DNA of 64,000 bases, from assembly GCF_012489685.1 (NCBI RefSeq), contig NC_080046.1:47951176-48015175 (forward strand), in the 5' to 3' direction. Source of the DNA: Lotus japonicus (Eukaryota > Streptophyta > Magnoliopsida > Fabales > Fabaceae). This document shows, in pieces, positions 22,896-36,500 of this stretch (the first letter of the stretch is position 1; each line of letters opens with the position of its first letter). A program made the translations under genes and the position numbers. A model generated the notes under the pieces. The model saw only the letters and a program-made list of their open reading frames with translations. It ran no database searches and had not been told where the DNA came from.

Positions 22896-23731
22896 CAGTG
22901 TTTTAAAACTCGACTCGGTCATCGACTCGGTCAGGGCACCGAGTCACTGAGTCACTGGTCGGACCAGTGAGTCACTGGTTCGATTGCTTGACTCGGTGTA
23001 TTTTAAAAAAAAATTAAAAATTAATAATACTAACTAAGACTAATTAATCACTTCATACTCTAAATTTAAAATCATTACCATCATACAAATACCTAATTAA
23101 AATACCAACAAGAAATATTTTACTACAACAAAATATTACATATAAGTTTAAAATATCAATTCAAAGTAGGTTCTACATTTTATTTAAATAATAGTAAAAG
23201 CACACAAATAACTTATTTTAAATTATAGTTATTAAATACTTACATTAAAATAAATGACACAAGTAAATATGGTAACTTTTGGAATTGTGATTTTAGTTAT
23301 TTTATGTGATAAACAATACTGATGTTCTATATTTGTCAAAAGATTTTAGTGTTATTGCTACTAATTTATTCATTGTTTGTTTATATATATAATAAATTGT
23401 AACTATTATACCAAAACAGCTGTGTAGCTTAGTGGTGAATTTCGTTGGTTTCTTCCTCTAGGGAATGGGTTCGAATCCTAGTCAGGTTAGAAGGTTGCTT
23501 TTTATTATTTTTGTGTAATAAATAGTTGTTGCAAAAAAAAAAATTGGTGACTCGCCGGTTCAATAAAAAACCGGCCGAGTCACCGGTTTAAGCATTAAAC
23601 CGGCCGAGCCGTACCGATTCCCACCGGTTTGACTGCATAACCGATCCGTTAGGAGGCTCGGACCGGTCAGGTGACCGAGTTCCGGTTCAACCGGTCGGAC
23701 CGGCCGGTCCGAGCCGAGTCTTAAAGCTATG
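22896..23731. mobile_element. hAT-like non-autonomous element with CTCGG-rich ends
   Basis: 836 bp flanked by a perfect 8-bp duplication GAGCAAAT (22888-22895 and 23732-23739). Ends are imperfect inverted repeats: CAGTGTTTTAAAACTCGACT and, on the other strand, CATAGCTTTAAGACTCGGCT. Both subterminal regions are packed with GACTCGG/ACCGGT/GAGTCAC words, which can fold on themselves, while the middle is very AT-rich. An internal tRNA-like block sits at 23412-23490. Confidence 0.8.
23412..23490 (+). repeat. tRNA-like block (SINE head or tRNA relic) inside the hAT-like element
   Basis: Box A-like TAGCTTAGTGG (about 23425) and a perfect box B GGTTCGAATCC (about 23468) about 43 bp apart, as in a pol III internal promoter. 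It is followed by a T-rich stretch. The 5' and 3' arms do not pair as a clean acceptor stem, so it is not called as a functional tRNA. Confidence 0.6.
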
Positions 23732-23739
23732 GAGCAAAT

Positions 23740-25418
23740 GGTTATAACTCATAATTAGTTTTGCATTGACAGTCAATGGTAGCATCAACCATGGTCGCCA
23801 TGCACTAGCATTTTGATTTTCCATGTCATCTGTAGTGTCGATTAGACTAACGCTATTTAGAGTTGGTTTATACGATCGACGCGCTAAATTTTATGAAATC
23901 GTGCTGGTTGTTGTAGTTGATGCTAAACCATTAGCTTCATACCATTTAACTTGATATCGATGCTAAGTTGAGGCTAAATCGGTGTTGGCGTCGGGTTTTA
24001 CTACTTAGCCTTAGCTTAGCGCTTTTTTTGTGGTGTTGGTGGCTAATATTTGGACAAACTGCATCTATTACGATGCAATTAACCTTGAACACATTAAAAC
24101 TCATGCTATTGTCAAAGCTGCCATGGTCAGCAAATGAGATCTTCCGGGTGATTAAAATGTTAAATTTTATTTATGTGGATGGTGCTTCAAGAGGAAATCT
24201 GAGTGACAATGTGGTGGGCGGTGTGTTGCAAAATAGTAAGAAGGAAGTGTGTGTTAACTGGCTTTGGCTTATGAAGTTGATGTGTTAGCGATTTTGAATG
24301 TTTTGTTGTTCTGTAAACAATTTCAAATGTAATAATTGAAAATGACTCTACATCGACAGTTGAGTGGGTATACTAGAGAAACAGAAAGGCTTAATTGCAC
24401 TTTTGAGATGGGAAATAAAATGCACTACAATTGTCCATGTTATTAGGAAGAAAAATCAGTTTGCCGATTAATTACCCGAGAAGGTGTGATAGGGAAGTAA
24501 ATTTATGGGTGTTATCTGAAAATTCTACTAGTTTCTACTTCGGCAAGGTCATCTTAAAAAGGTTGTTCTTAATCTCTATTTGATGTTTTATTGAAATATA
24601 AGTCTCTGAATATTATAAGGTGAGCCATTTTAAAGTGGTCCACCGATGAACCATCATATCTAACTGTTAGATTGATTATTAAATAAATATTATTTTTATT
24701 TAATAGTATATTAAACGCTTTAATATAATGGTTCATTGATGAGCCAAAAATTGTTCCACCGTATAACAACCCATGTCTCTTTGCTTTTAAAAAATGTTCA
24801 AATAATCAATTTGTAAGTTGGAACTTGAACACGGTTCCCTTAATAATGTCACTCTTGCTAATTATACTTATTAAAACTTCACAATTACCGTGAAATAATC
24901 CCTATCATTGAATATGAAAATAATATATACTGTCCCAATTGGCAATTGATACTTAAAGATCATATTTGGCTTAAACGATATTCATGTTGTAATGAAGTAT
25001 TGATACAAAAATTGAATGTTCTCATTTGCACACCTAACTTAATTTCAAGTTCACTTGCTTACAGGGTGCAGAGTAAATTGAATATTCTTCTTGTTTCTTT
25101 ACACTGGGAAATAAAATTGATGTCATCTTTGTAGAAAATTACACATGAAAAATTGAATTGAATGAATAAATCTAGTACCCATGCGATGGACAGGTGTGAA
25201 TGTGATGCTAGTTTAGTATAAAGTTAAAAACTGACTCTCGAAGTGGATTCCCTCTCATATTTAACAGATTTATACAGTATGTTCAGATCCTAAAGGGACC
25301 AGAACAATGTAAAATCATATAATGGAAACTATTGCATCTTTCAGTGCACCGCAAGTTGAGACTAATATCAACAGGGTTATCTACACATTTCCTTCAAAAA
25401 GTTGTACTGAGCAATCAT
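23740..25418. other. Spacer with decayed TE pieces
   Basis: 23800-24040 resembles a worn CACTA-type right end (GCGCTTTTTTTGTGGTG). 24140-24510 carries a weak plus-strand RNase H relic (YVDGASRGN, then VGGVL), interrupted by stops. The remainder is AT-rich and empty. Confidence 0.45.
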
Positions 25419-28400
25419 TTACTGCCTCTTTGCCAACGTTTTCCTCAAGCCTTTGATGATCTTTGAAAACCAAACCAAGTTCATAACTGATAGCACCAAT
25501 GGCACAACAATTACTAATATCCGCCCAAAGGTGTGCATCTGCTCAACCTGTTGAATAATTGAACAATACTATCTTGTTATCCTTATTACCAATTACACAT
25601 TGTTTGAGCATAAATAGAAGATGAAAAGTAAGCCAATAATAGCTAAGATTACCACACAACAATATTGCAGTTACAACCATTTTAGAGAGTAAAAATTTCA
25701 TCTCTCCCGAGTGACAAATAGTAACCCAGCAAGGTGTCAATAAAATGTAAATTCATTGGACCAAGTGTACTAATTTGGCCTTCGAAACACTACCACAGTA
25801 AACATAGATCCATTCTTACACACAACAACCCTCTTGCTCCCCACAAAGATAAGCATATCCTCTCTTTCTTTTCTATACCTACCCTCCAAAGCACTTCAAT
25901 TCCCCATTCATCCGATGTGCTCCTAAATCTCATAATCTCGTTAAACAACTTAGTGAGATATGTAATGTCTATTTCTCCTAACCCCTTATATTATTAGTTC
26001 CAACTTCTTTACCATTATCCATTCTCTTTACAGCTCCTCTACCTCATATTCCTAAATTTATGAGATAATGATTAGTTTTGATCCTCCACTCTAGTATTTA
26101 GGTTGTCAAAGCTTAACAAAACCTATCCTTAAGTAACCGCTCAATCTTTCATTGACACCTTGTTCTATGAAGAAGAATTTTTCTTTCCTTTCACTTACAA
26201 AGCATTTTACTATGTTTAATTGCCTTGTCTTTCTTGGTCACCCTTTAGAAAGCCTGTAATACTTTCATTTTCAAGCTTTGGCAATTAAGGATTAGGATAA
26301 CCCATCAAATGCTCTTACTCTCACTTTTCTTAAACTAATAATTATCCTAATCCTCAGCACAATTACACAAGAACCATATTTTATAACACTTCTTTGTAAC
26401 CTTAACCTTATGTTGCAGGCTTGTATCACATGACCAAGAATCTTTACCCTTTGGTTCACAAGGACCATCATCATTGGTATTTCTGGGATCTCGTAAAGCC
26501 TTCCTCCAAAATCCTTCTCTAAAGGCTACTTTGTTTTAACCACTTTTGTACAAGATAATGCACCTACTGTTTACTCTTCGCTCTTGATACCCCTGTACTA
26601 TGTCTATACCCCCCCCCTGAACACCCCATATCCTCTAAATGGGCTCCTCACATCATCATTTAGATCACCCCCTACTTGAATTTAAATGATAAATTCAAAT
26701 ATTTGGATATATTTCAAATTCTAAAAGGCCAAATATTGAATGTCAAGATCTGCAGTCTATAAAGCACCACACACCATATAATTTTCCAATTCGGTGTGCT
26801 AACAATTATTACCTGATCAAAGTGCAAGTAGACGTGGTAGAACATGTAAATGAACAGAAGTATTCTGGCAACCTGCATATAGACCATTGCATGAGGCAAG
26901 TCCAAACTCATCATGATATGATATCTCAACAATTCTTCAATAAACATGATAAGAGCTAGATAAATATATTTCTCTGCAACAATTTAACATACCAGCCAAG
27001 AAAGGAATATTACAACCCCATTGATGAGATAAGCTTTGGACCTTTTCATTCCTGCTACATCAAGATACCTTCACAAACACCAATATAATCATGAACAATG
27101 AAAATACATTACGTGACATATTAAAATTCAATTCAATTATAAGTACATAATTACCATCTCAAATTGATTCCTGGAGTAGTTGTCTCAGAGATCAGAACCA
27201 TGTAGGTGTAAAGCTGTCCTTCCCCACTCAACATTGAATAAGCTACTGCTACTAAAGAAAACAGATGGTGAATCACCTGAACCAATATTAATATGAAGTC
27301 AGGTTAAGTCCCGACCATAATCATCTCCAGCTGGGTTCCTATCAAGTCAAATATCTTAAAATTGAATGAGTAATCAACTTAAAGACAGGTTGGCTACTAT
27401 GCAAGTTAAAAAGATATTATCCTTACATACTCATATCCACCAAGAGAAGGAAAAAACCAAAATATCATCCCTAGATCAGCAATGAAGTAACCAACAGAAA
27501 CCTGTCGCAATAAATATCAAAAATAAGAAATAAAAAATAGAAAATATCTTGTCACAATGGACTCAATACATACACATTAGAAAATCATGTAGTTAACTGA
27601 TCCATATAAAAGCAAATATATAACAAGAACCTCATGTAAGAAATAATATTGAGAATACAGGCCTCATAGTTAATAATTGCAGGAACTCAAAGGATAAGAA
27701 AACACAAAAAGTATGAAAAAGCTAGACCATTCTTACCCCCAATGTAAACGTTGACAATGAAGAGTTTCGAAGTGTAATAAGTTCAGTAGACTGGTCGTCA
27801 GCAAATAGATCTGAGCAAAAAACGTAGTGTAATGCCATAGCTGTTATGAAAATGGCATGGATAGTTGATATAGCTCTGCAAAAGTAATAAGAGTCCATAA
27901 ATAACTAATAACACAAACAACTAATGAAGAGATTTTTCACACAATGAAAACATCTAGTTACCGGTTATTCCACTCAATACGTTGGAGTTTTGCAAAGCTG
28001 GAATAGCTCTTAAAGTAATTAGTACCAATAACATGAATAAGATCGTAGACCTGAAAAGCAGGCAAGACCATGTTTAAAGATAGTGGCGGTAAATTTGATA
28101 TCTCATACATAACATACTTTAAGAAAATAGAGAAGACAACATACTAAGAAGTAAAGAAAAAGCTCCACTAAAATGAGTTTGTTTGTAAAGTAGGAAAATA
28201 AGGATGTATCTGCTGTTGGATTTTTACATGTTAAGCTGATAATGTATATCAAATTAAATCAATGGTAGATATAACCTTACTTGCACACTTTACAAACATA
28301 CTCTAGAGGAGACTTATCTAAATGTGAAATACCATTTTGCAAGCAAAAATGCCACCAATAACAGAAGTGTACGGAACCAGAGAGTCTGCTAGTATATACT

Positions 28401-28476
28401 CCTTCACGAAGATATTAGCCTGGTTCTGGTAAGATTTGAGATCCATAATTTCTTTAGAATCCAACATTGCAGCCAT
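25419..28476 (-). CDS. TLC-domain (TRAM/LAG1/CLN8) membrane protein, TLCD4-like
   Basis: Polytopic membrane protein of the TLC family, plant TMEM56/TLCD4-like group; biochemical role uncertain. Eight exons on the minus strand: 28476-28333, 28050-27962, 27875-27737, 27501-27427, 27276-27155, 27068-26993, 26872-26813, 25547-25419, all GT..AG and in phase, giving about 277 aa, the usual family length. Landmarks: start MAAMLDSKEIMDLKSYQNQA, VYDLIHVIG, QRIEWNNRAISTIHAIFIT, GYFIADLGMIFWF, the TLC core VIHHLFSLVAVAYSM, ETTTPGINLRWYLD, and C-terminal KGLRKTLAKRQ (basic, ER-retrieval-like). The ATG at 28476 is favoured because family members start MAAML; an in-frame upstream ATG at 28569 would add 31 residues of unclear merit. 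No damage was seen. Confidence 0.92.
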
Positions 28477-29835
28477 CCCTTGGATGCGAAATCTCTTGTA
28501 GATTATATTTTCTTTTTTGCTTTCCACCTCCAGCCAACTATTATGTGAACAACTACAGTTTGAAGACATGATATTAAAAACTTAAAACCGAAAAGATAAA
28601 TCACAACATGGCTTATCTTTGAAAATGAGTTGAGTTAAAGATAACAAAAACCATTATAAAGAAACTAATTAAGTAATTAAATGTTCTTTTGGCCAAAACA
28701 AGTTTATTTTGGGAGGAAAGAAGATAAGCGAAGAAAATGCAGGAAAGTAACTCCATTATGAAAACAACACAGAAGATCATAACCCAAAAAATAAAGTACT
28801 AGTTTTAAAGAGCTTTCTAATATCTCAGCCTACTTAACAAGGTGATTCCTAGAAATAAACCACAAGAAGCACATTAGAGAGAAGCCATGAAAACTCTTGT
28901 CATAAACCAACCCTAAACAGGTAAAAACTTCCCATGGAAAGTCCAAGAATTCAGTTACAATCAGAGACATCATAGAATAGCATTTCCAAAACAAATCGTA
29001 ATACGTTTTATCCTTGTTCCTGTCAAAACCTCTGAAATACTCAAACAGAAAATACTCCAAGCTTTATATGCGTACATTTCAATTTTCGCCCAAAATTGTG
29101 TTCTGATTTTCACACCTAGCTGCTCAGCAATGCACAATTAAGTAACAAATACAAAATGAAAAACAGTATCATAGACCCTCCAACCAACAGAAACAAAGGA
29201 AAATCATCAATTAGACAATCAATTATTCAACCTGAGAGGCTATGAGAAAAAGAAAAAAAAATTCTAATATGTTTCAATCTTAAAAACAGTTGATACATGA
29301 TTTCCACTTATTGTAGATTATACTACATAAATTAAAGTCAAGCCAGACCAGTTACTCTTCTAAAATACTAATGACAAGTAAAGCATGGAAAACTGATTAT
29401 TCTTAAAAAAAAAAAAAACTAGTTTTGATTCTATCTATAAAAGGATAAATAAAGAAATAGATCTTTGAAAATGCAAATGTGATTGCAAATGATCCTGTTC
29501 TGGTTTTCTGAAATCACCAGAACAGACCCATTTGTGCAAAGTTGAATAATTTAAAACAAAAAACAAAAAAAAAAGGAACATATTGATTCTCTGTTGAAAG
29601 GACCAAAACATCGTACCCTGTCGAAGATGCTGTAATGTGGGGATATTGGGGTTTGGCGAATCGAACTGCTATGGATGAGGAATCGAGATCTTATGCTGCG
29701 TCGTTTTGAGATGCATTCAGAAACGCATTGATTGATTTGGGGGAATTCTGAAAACCCTAGATGGATGGATGAAGATCATGAAAAGAGTACTGGATTGATG
29801 AGAACTCAACAACAGAATATTGTCCAATGTAACTA
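28477..29835 (-). promoter_or_regulatory. TLC gene 5' leader, leader intron and promoter
   Basis: About 29618-29835 looks like a non-coding first exon: it has CCCTAG/AACCCTAG leader motifs and ends at a possible donor G|GTACGATG near 29616. The intervening AT-rich 1.1 kb would be a leader intron. Inferred only from splice-like sites. Confidence 0.45.
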
Positions 29836-32363
29836 CCAACCGTTATTTTTCTTTCACTTTTTCCTTTTCCTTTTTATTTTTCTTCTTTTTTTAACATTAA
29901 ATTAAAAACATTTTTACTATTTCAGAGTAAAATGACATTTATTTTCCCATTAAAAAAATGGCATTTGTGGAACATTTTTATGAATACATTTGTGGAACAT
30001 TAGTTGGCTTAACCTCAACTCAACGAGTGTCAGTCCGTCGCAGTGGTAAAAATTTAATTTATTGTTTGAATCTCTAAGTCAAGAGTTCAATTCCTAGTTT
30101 ACACGGGAAGATATTTGACACTTACCACTGGATCGGAATTGCGAGACTACCATAAATCACAAAGCAAGGAAAACTTGAGTGAATATGGAAGATAAAATAT
30201 TTATGATATGATTTTCATTGTTCTATAGAAGAATATGAATTAGTTTCCATGAATTGATTCAATTCAATTAGTTCAGTTTTTTTTTTTCCATTCCAAGGTC
30301 TATGTAGGTAATGTTACATTTCCATAAGGATGAAAACGCAATTGCAAACCTCAAGAAAGTTATATGTTGAGAGAATATATGTCTCACTATCCGAACGACA
30401 TTATTCTTACCCTCACAAAAGGGATAGGGTCATCTAGGTCAAAGAAAAAAAAACTTCCAGTTTAGCAATTATACATTTGAAAGTTACTTTTATTTGCATA
30501 ATTCAGCCAACTTTCATCTTATTAAAATCACTTTTGAAATAAAAATATCCAAACATAAATTAAATTACTACAATCCCACTTTTGACCAATGTCAAGTTCA
30601 CAAAATTAAGTTTGCAAACTCTAATCAGATAAACACAAAATCTATTCAGATTCTCTTTACACATGTTTCTCCTCATTTTCTCCCAAATCTAAATAGAGCA
30701 TTGACAAAAGATTCTACCACTACATAATAGCATATCTTCATCAAACAGGGCAAATGCAAACACTTTAAGGAGTCCAGCAGTATAAGACACTGGCACACTG
30801 CTACACAAGAAATGAGAACATGGACAAATTGATTGACAAATAGTATTCCATTATCTTCTGTGTAATACCACTATGAAGGTGAACATCTAAAGTCTACTCA
30901 AAATTATAGCAGAAATAAACTTTCAGCTTCCAACAGCCAATTGAGATCTATGGTTTTACAGAAGCAAACACATTCCTTTCCAAACATGCTAAACTGAAAG
31001 GGAAAAAGAAATGCTGGCAAAATAATCTGACCATAATACCTGGTTAGTTCATCTAAACTAGGAAAGCCACACAAAAGTATGATCAAATTAGCTAATTGAG
31101 AACATTAGTCTTATTTCACAAAAAAGAGCAAAAAATGTTTGAACTACTCCAGGAAAGTTATATGATCCTCCAAAGAGCCAGAATGCTTCTTAGATAGAAG
31201 CAAATAAAATGTAACTTGTAAAACTACGCCAAAGCTAGAGCATGAGCTAATAAGCCTCTCAGAGGAACAATAAATTGAATTCCTAAAATTTCCTACCTTA
31301 TTGGTTAACATGGAATGATAAGGCCTAGTTAATCAACTTAGATTTGCACTTAGAATAAAATTCTCCAAATAAATGTAAGAGTCTAAAACAGCTGATGTAA
31401 ACATGCACCCAAATTCTAGAGGATCCCCTAGCCTTATCTCATATAAATATACTAAAACTACAACTTAGATTGGCCAAGGGGTAATACATCACCAAGTAAA
31501 GGACACAAGCTGCCTCATCAGTTTACAGAACCAATATTTATAGTAACTTACATTGCGAAATAGCACTCCAGAAGGGCCAAAACATCAAATATACGAGAAT
31601 CAAGGTTAGCATCTGCTCTCAATGTCGGTAGAATACAGCATTTAGATACCCATACCCCCATTAAACAAAAGATTGACTAAAAAAATGACCTTTATTTATC
31701 AAATGTATAGGAAAGAAAAAACCCACTTATGCTACAAATTAACTAACTCAACGGCTAAAATGACAATCTGACCACATAAAGATTAATATGATGTAGAAAA
31801 TTTAGTGAAGTTCAAATCCAAATAGTATATCAGGTTAATGCTGACACTAAATGAAACAAAGAAAAATTCAGTTGAAGGGACTACATGGCAAACTTGTAGA
31901 TCAATTATACCAGAAATTCTTGACTGGATAATGCTAAAATGAATTGAGACAGTCTCCCAAGAAGACATATACTTGGTTCCCAGTCTCCTCTGCCTACATA
32001 AAGATCTAGTCAGCTTCTGCTGAAAAGGTCTTTGAAGTTATACATGTCCTAAAAAAAATCCATGATAGTTAAAGTGAAGAGAGAAAAAACCAATTCAACA
32101 ACATTACCCTTGGATGACAAAATGAAGTGAATGTTTATTGAATATGCTCTGCCAATCAAATCAAACAAAACAACCATGAGAGTAGAATTGAAGATAGTCT
32201 ATCAGAGTATCAGTGGTGTAAGTTACATCCTAGTAAATGCGTATAGCTAAAAATCAGCAACACAAACCATCAAGCGAAGAATGAAAATTATAAATGAATA
32301 GTCAACTTCTACACTCAAGTACAGCCAATCAAAACTTTCAGCATGTAGACTATATCCAGATGA
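29836..32363. other. Intergenic region between TLC gene promoter and mTERF 1
   Basis: AT-rich with no supported gene. It contains a SINE-like piece at about 30015-30185. The right end should hold the mTERF 3' UTR. Confidence 0.5.
30015..30185 (+). mobile_element. tRNA-derived SINE-like fragment
   Basis: Box A-like GTCGCAGTGGTAAAA and box B-like GAGTTCAATTCC about 45 bp apart, followed by a conserved-looking GATCGGAATTGCGAGAC segment. No tail or clear target duplication found. Confidence 0.5.
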
Positions 32364-33509
32364 TCAACCTGACTTCTGACCTTTAAATGCATCCAAAAGT
32401 TGCGGCACATCTTTCTTAAACCGGGTCACATATCTCTCCAAAAACATTTTCTCATTAATAGTTATATAGCTGCTTATGCGCAAATCACTCTTGACCAAAC
32501 CCCTAGACTTCAAAATTTTAACAACTGCACATCTAGGAGCAAGTGTCTTCTCCAAGCTGCGGATCAGAATTCCAGGGCTTCTAGCAATATCTTCTGGGGC
32601 AAAACCTTCCTTCATCAAGAAGCTCATTATCTTCAAAATCTTCTTTTCTGACATCAACATATACTGAGGATACCTTTTGAAAGCCGATAGACAGATATCT
32701 GAGGACCAGCCCCAGCTCTCAAAAACCTTTAATTTCGACTTCCATGTTGCTTTATCAATCTTTGCAACTACTTCGAGCGCCAAAACAAAATTCGTCTTCA
32801 GAGGATCAAACCCAATTTCCTTCACTGTCTTAACAGCCTCAACAAATCTTGAATGCTTCGTGAAGGCTACACTCGGAAAATTGGTTACCAGCAGGGAAAT
32901 GGAGCCTTGAGGCAGGCCAAGCTGCCTCAAAACCTCAATATTACGAACTGCATCATTCCTCACACTACCAATGTGGAAGCTCCACAACCCATTCTTCAAA
33001 GTTGAAATCGCCTCCTTATCGCTTCGAACAAGGCTCCTAATGATATTATACCGCGGGATAGTGTTCTTCTCCAAGCTAGTTGTCAAGAATGAGGTATTCC
33101 CAATGAGAATCTTGGGGAGGTCAGTGGTTGAAACCCCAATGGAAAGGAAGAAATTGAGTTTTGGCAAAAGGGTCTTCCCAGGTTTAGCTAAAAGCACTTT
33201 TGGGAGCTTCTTGACAAGGCTAGAAAGCTGGGTATCAGAGAAGCCATGATTCTTTAGAAGCTCAACCACAGCATTTGGCCCATCTGGGTATTTCACTTGC
33301 AGCCTCTTGGAGAGTTTGAGGGCTGTTTCTGGGGGCAACCCAGATGAGTTGATGAGGCTTGAAACCGTAAAGGTTCCACCACCTTTGCGGCGGTTTGTGG
33401 TGGATATAGATAATGCACGAGAAGTGAAGAAAAGTGGAAATGCATTGTGGCATGGAATACCAAAGTGGGGGATCGTGGAAGATAATCTAGCAATCAGAAA
33501 ATGGTGCAT
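32364..33509 (-). CDS. Plant mTERF-family protein 1
   Basis: Mitochondrial transcription termination factor (mTERF) family, an organelle-targeted helical-repeat nucleic-acid-binding protein. Intronless, 381 aa, start MHHFLIARLSS. The N-terminal about 45 residues are basic/hydroxylated with few acids, as expected of an organelle transit peptide. Repeated mTERF motifs follow: LLKNHGFSDTQLSSLVKKLP, LPKLNFFLSIGVSTTDLPKIL, VLRQLGLPQGSISLLVTNFP, AVKTVKEIGFDP, FESWGWSSDICLSAFKRYP and SFLMKEGFAPEDIARSPGIL. The tandem paralog at 36987 has the same architecture. This subgroup (MTERF15-like, expanded clusters in plants) acts mainly in mitochondria, but the compartment here is inferred. No lesion. Confidence 0.93.
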   Translation of the reverse strand: MHHFLIARLSSTIPHFGIPCHNAFPLFFTSRALSISTTNRRKGGGTFTVSSLINSSGLPPETALKLSKRLQVKYPDGPNAVVELLKNHGFSDTQLSSLVKKLPKVLLAKPGKTLLPKLNFFLSIGVSTTDLPKILIGNTSFLTTSLEKNTIPRYNIIRSLVRSDKEAISTLKNGLWSFHIGSVRNDAVRNIEVLRQLGLPQGSISLLVTNFPSVAFTKHSRFVEAVKTVKEIGFDPLKTNFVLALEVVAKIDKATWKSKLKVFESWGWSSDICLSAFKRYPQYMLMSEKKILKIMSFLMKEGFAPEDIARSPGILIRSLEKTLAPRCAVVKILKSRGLVKSDLRISSYITINEKMFLERYVTRFKKDVPQLLDAFKGQKSG

Positions 33510-36500
33510 TTGTGATGAATGTAGTGAATCACAGATTGATGATGATGATTATTACTCACCCAGTTTCAGTTTTCAGGATTGTGCTACCTTCCACGCTGTC
33601 TTTCACCGTTCGGAGTGATTCAACGTTGGAGGACACTGATTTTCACTGTGTTGACAAGGGTTTTTGTCTTTTGATTCGCAGGAAACAAAACGACGGCGTT
33701 CGAGTCGAGGTTTCTGGTTTTTTTTACTTTCAGGCTGAACAGAAAAGAAAAAAGTATTTTTTTTGGTCAATAAGTATTTTATTTTGTTGACACAATGTAA
33801 GTGAGAAAAATGCAATCACATTTTGTTAAAGTCATGAAGAAGAAAAAGAGAGAGGGAGAGAGATGGCAGTTAAATGTGGGACTCAAGATCTTTTCACTGT
33901 CTCACTCTTTGTTTTTCAAAGATTTTCAGCGGTAATTGCGCTAGAGTGTGTTTATCTTTCTATCAGCGCATAATCTAAGTCAGGTTAGATGTGTTTTTTA
34001 CCAGTTCATGTCTCTTGTACTATTGGGATGAATGCGCTTTTAGCCGACTTGAATATAAATACAAAAACACACCTAGATTTCATTGACAACCAATAAAGTT
34101 TTATTCACAAACCATTTTCACCTCCAACGAGTAGAAATATGAAGAGAATAGAGAGAAATGAGAGAGATATGATGAGTGATATGATAGGAACAACAATAAG
34201 TGAAAATAATATGGAAAAGAAAGTGAAGTGTGAATGAATCACATTGGCAAGCATTCTTAGACATGGACAAAGTATTCCAAATCTCAAAGCTCAGAATCAA
34301 ACATTTGAGTTGTTTGTAGTTTTTTTGTCTGGTTTCCTAAGCACACACAAAAAAAAATTGTGATTTTATCTAGACCTCTTTTAATAAAATTATTATATCC
34401 TACAAAAATTTGAGCAGGTTTGTCCTACTGTAGATAAGTCCACCATTATCACAATCACACTTTCTTAGCCTTAGAGGAAAAGGAAAAAAATTGTGCTAAG
34501 GTAAAGACAATATTTTAGGATGTTGTTGGAACAACTTCACACTATCACAATGCCCTTCTTATCTCCATTGAGGGGCAAAAAACCTATACAATTTCAAATT
34601 TGAAGACCGGATGCACATAGCAAAAGGGGTCCATGTAGGTGGAAAGAAAGTAACGAAAACTCTACGAGAGTCATACCACAAAAGGTAGCCGTTGTAGCTG
34701 GAGAGTCTAAGACCTTATAAACCAATATTTAGAATCTCATACTTCTGAGTGGGACTTGAATCTCATACCTTGCAACAGGATCCTAACATCTCACCATGCT
34801 TTATAACCTCGATTGAGGTCATCTGCAAACTGGCCCTTTGACTAGTCTCAGGAGAACAATGCAATGTCAGTATCACCACCCAAACCACTTGTTTGCAACA
34901 TGGTGGAATTCTCTTATACCAATTGATAAGGACCTTAAGGGAGTCATACCACAAAAGCTGCTGCTGTACTCCCAATGCCCAAAGTCCTTATACTTTCTCA
35001 ACTCTCAAGTGATTAGAGACCCCTCCCTGTCAACCTCTTCCTATTCATAGGCAACATGCCTCACTCACTAACCCACTAACTAACTAACTAACTAACCAAC
35101 TAGTATTATTCTGTAAACTAACTTCAACTCACTATTTCTATTAACTGATCGTACCTATAAAAAAGGCCAATAATGAATGGCATCAAAGAGCACACGGCAC
35201 ACGATACAATCCAAGTAGAACACAACAGTCTACAGAAACCTCCTTGTAAATCCTGCAAATTTATGACACACTGTCATCTATACTATCTGTTTACATCAGA
35301 AAGTCACCGTTACTCATCAGATAACTAAAAACTTAAACTGCAGATTACATATCTCAATAGCAAAAGTAAAAAGTTACCAAAAGAGCCGAAACTATCCAAA
35401 GATAAATATTACATCTTAAAGGAGAGCTTCAGAAAAGAAAAAAGAAAAAAAACCCCTGTCATTTTGATTTGACAATGCTTAAAAAATTATTTTCCATGAA
35501 TGAATTTAAGCTTCCCAAATGTAATTCTACAGAGTAAACTATTTGCTTCTTTAATATTTAACGAAAAAATCACCCATAAAAGTGACAATTTTGTTCAGTT
35601 ACCTGAATAACTGACAGAAAGTTCAAAAGTTACAGACTACAGAGTAAGAATATGACCCAATCAGAATGTATGTGTAAACATGGAATATTGTTCCTGTAAA
35701 ATTTGATCAGCAATCAATCCCTTACAATCATTTTCCATATTTGCTAAATTTTGTTTTGAAAGACCAAGGCCAAACTACAAACCAGAGAATGGTCCTCATA
35801 TGAACAAAAATTACCAGTAGAAAAGATTATGGGACTAGTATCAGTTTCAAAGAAAGGACAATAGGAGAATAGCCAATGTCATCTGCATAGGACCAAAATG
35901 GGCTTGCATACTATGAGACACTTGGAGGTGTTATCTTTATTTGGTCAGCATCATCCTTAAGATTCAATGGGCTTGACATACTGATTCATGGCTTCTTAGA
36001 TGAGTGAACGGTGTAGCTCATAAACCTAGGTGCAATTCCTAATAAACTTTAAGGTAATAAAGTTGCACTCTTTCAATATGTAATAGCTTTAGACCTAATG
36101 GTAAGTGCTTGATTCGACATGAGAGACATAACAAAATGGCCAAGCTTTGCTAAATCCCTCAACACATTGTCATCTTCATCAAAGCATTAACTAAGCTTAA
36201 ACTACCAAAATTATATGTGAGATAACCTTCCCCAGCTTTCTAGTTACTCTCACAAAAATAATCTCATAAGTATCACTAGTAGTTTATAGAGGTTCAAAAC
36301 TAAATGTATCCATGATTGCACATAACAGTATGCACTAACAAGATTAAGTGACAAAGGGGGGCTATATGAGCAGCTTGCAGGACATTATAAAAGAATTCAT
36401 ATAGAAAAGAATGGTGATGATCACAATGCAACTAAGTACAATTTGATTCAATTGAAATGAACTTTTGATCCCCTCTGCATGCTCTAGAAAATAACAGGGG

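Noticed and set aside
23412..23490. Functional tRNA gene
   Set aside because: Boxes A and B are good but no proper acceptor stem or anticodon arm can be drawn.
35063..35099. CTAA tetranucleotide tract as telomere-like repeat
   Set aside because: Unit is ACTA/CTAA, not the plant telomere CCCTAAA; a plain microsatellite.
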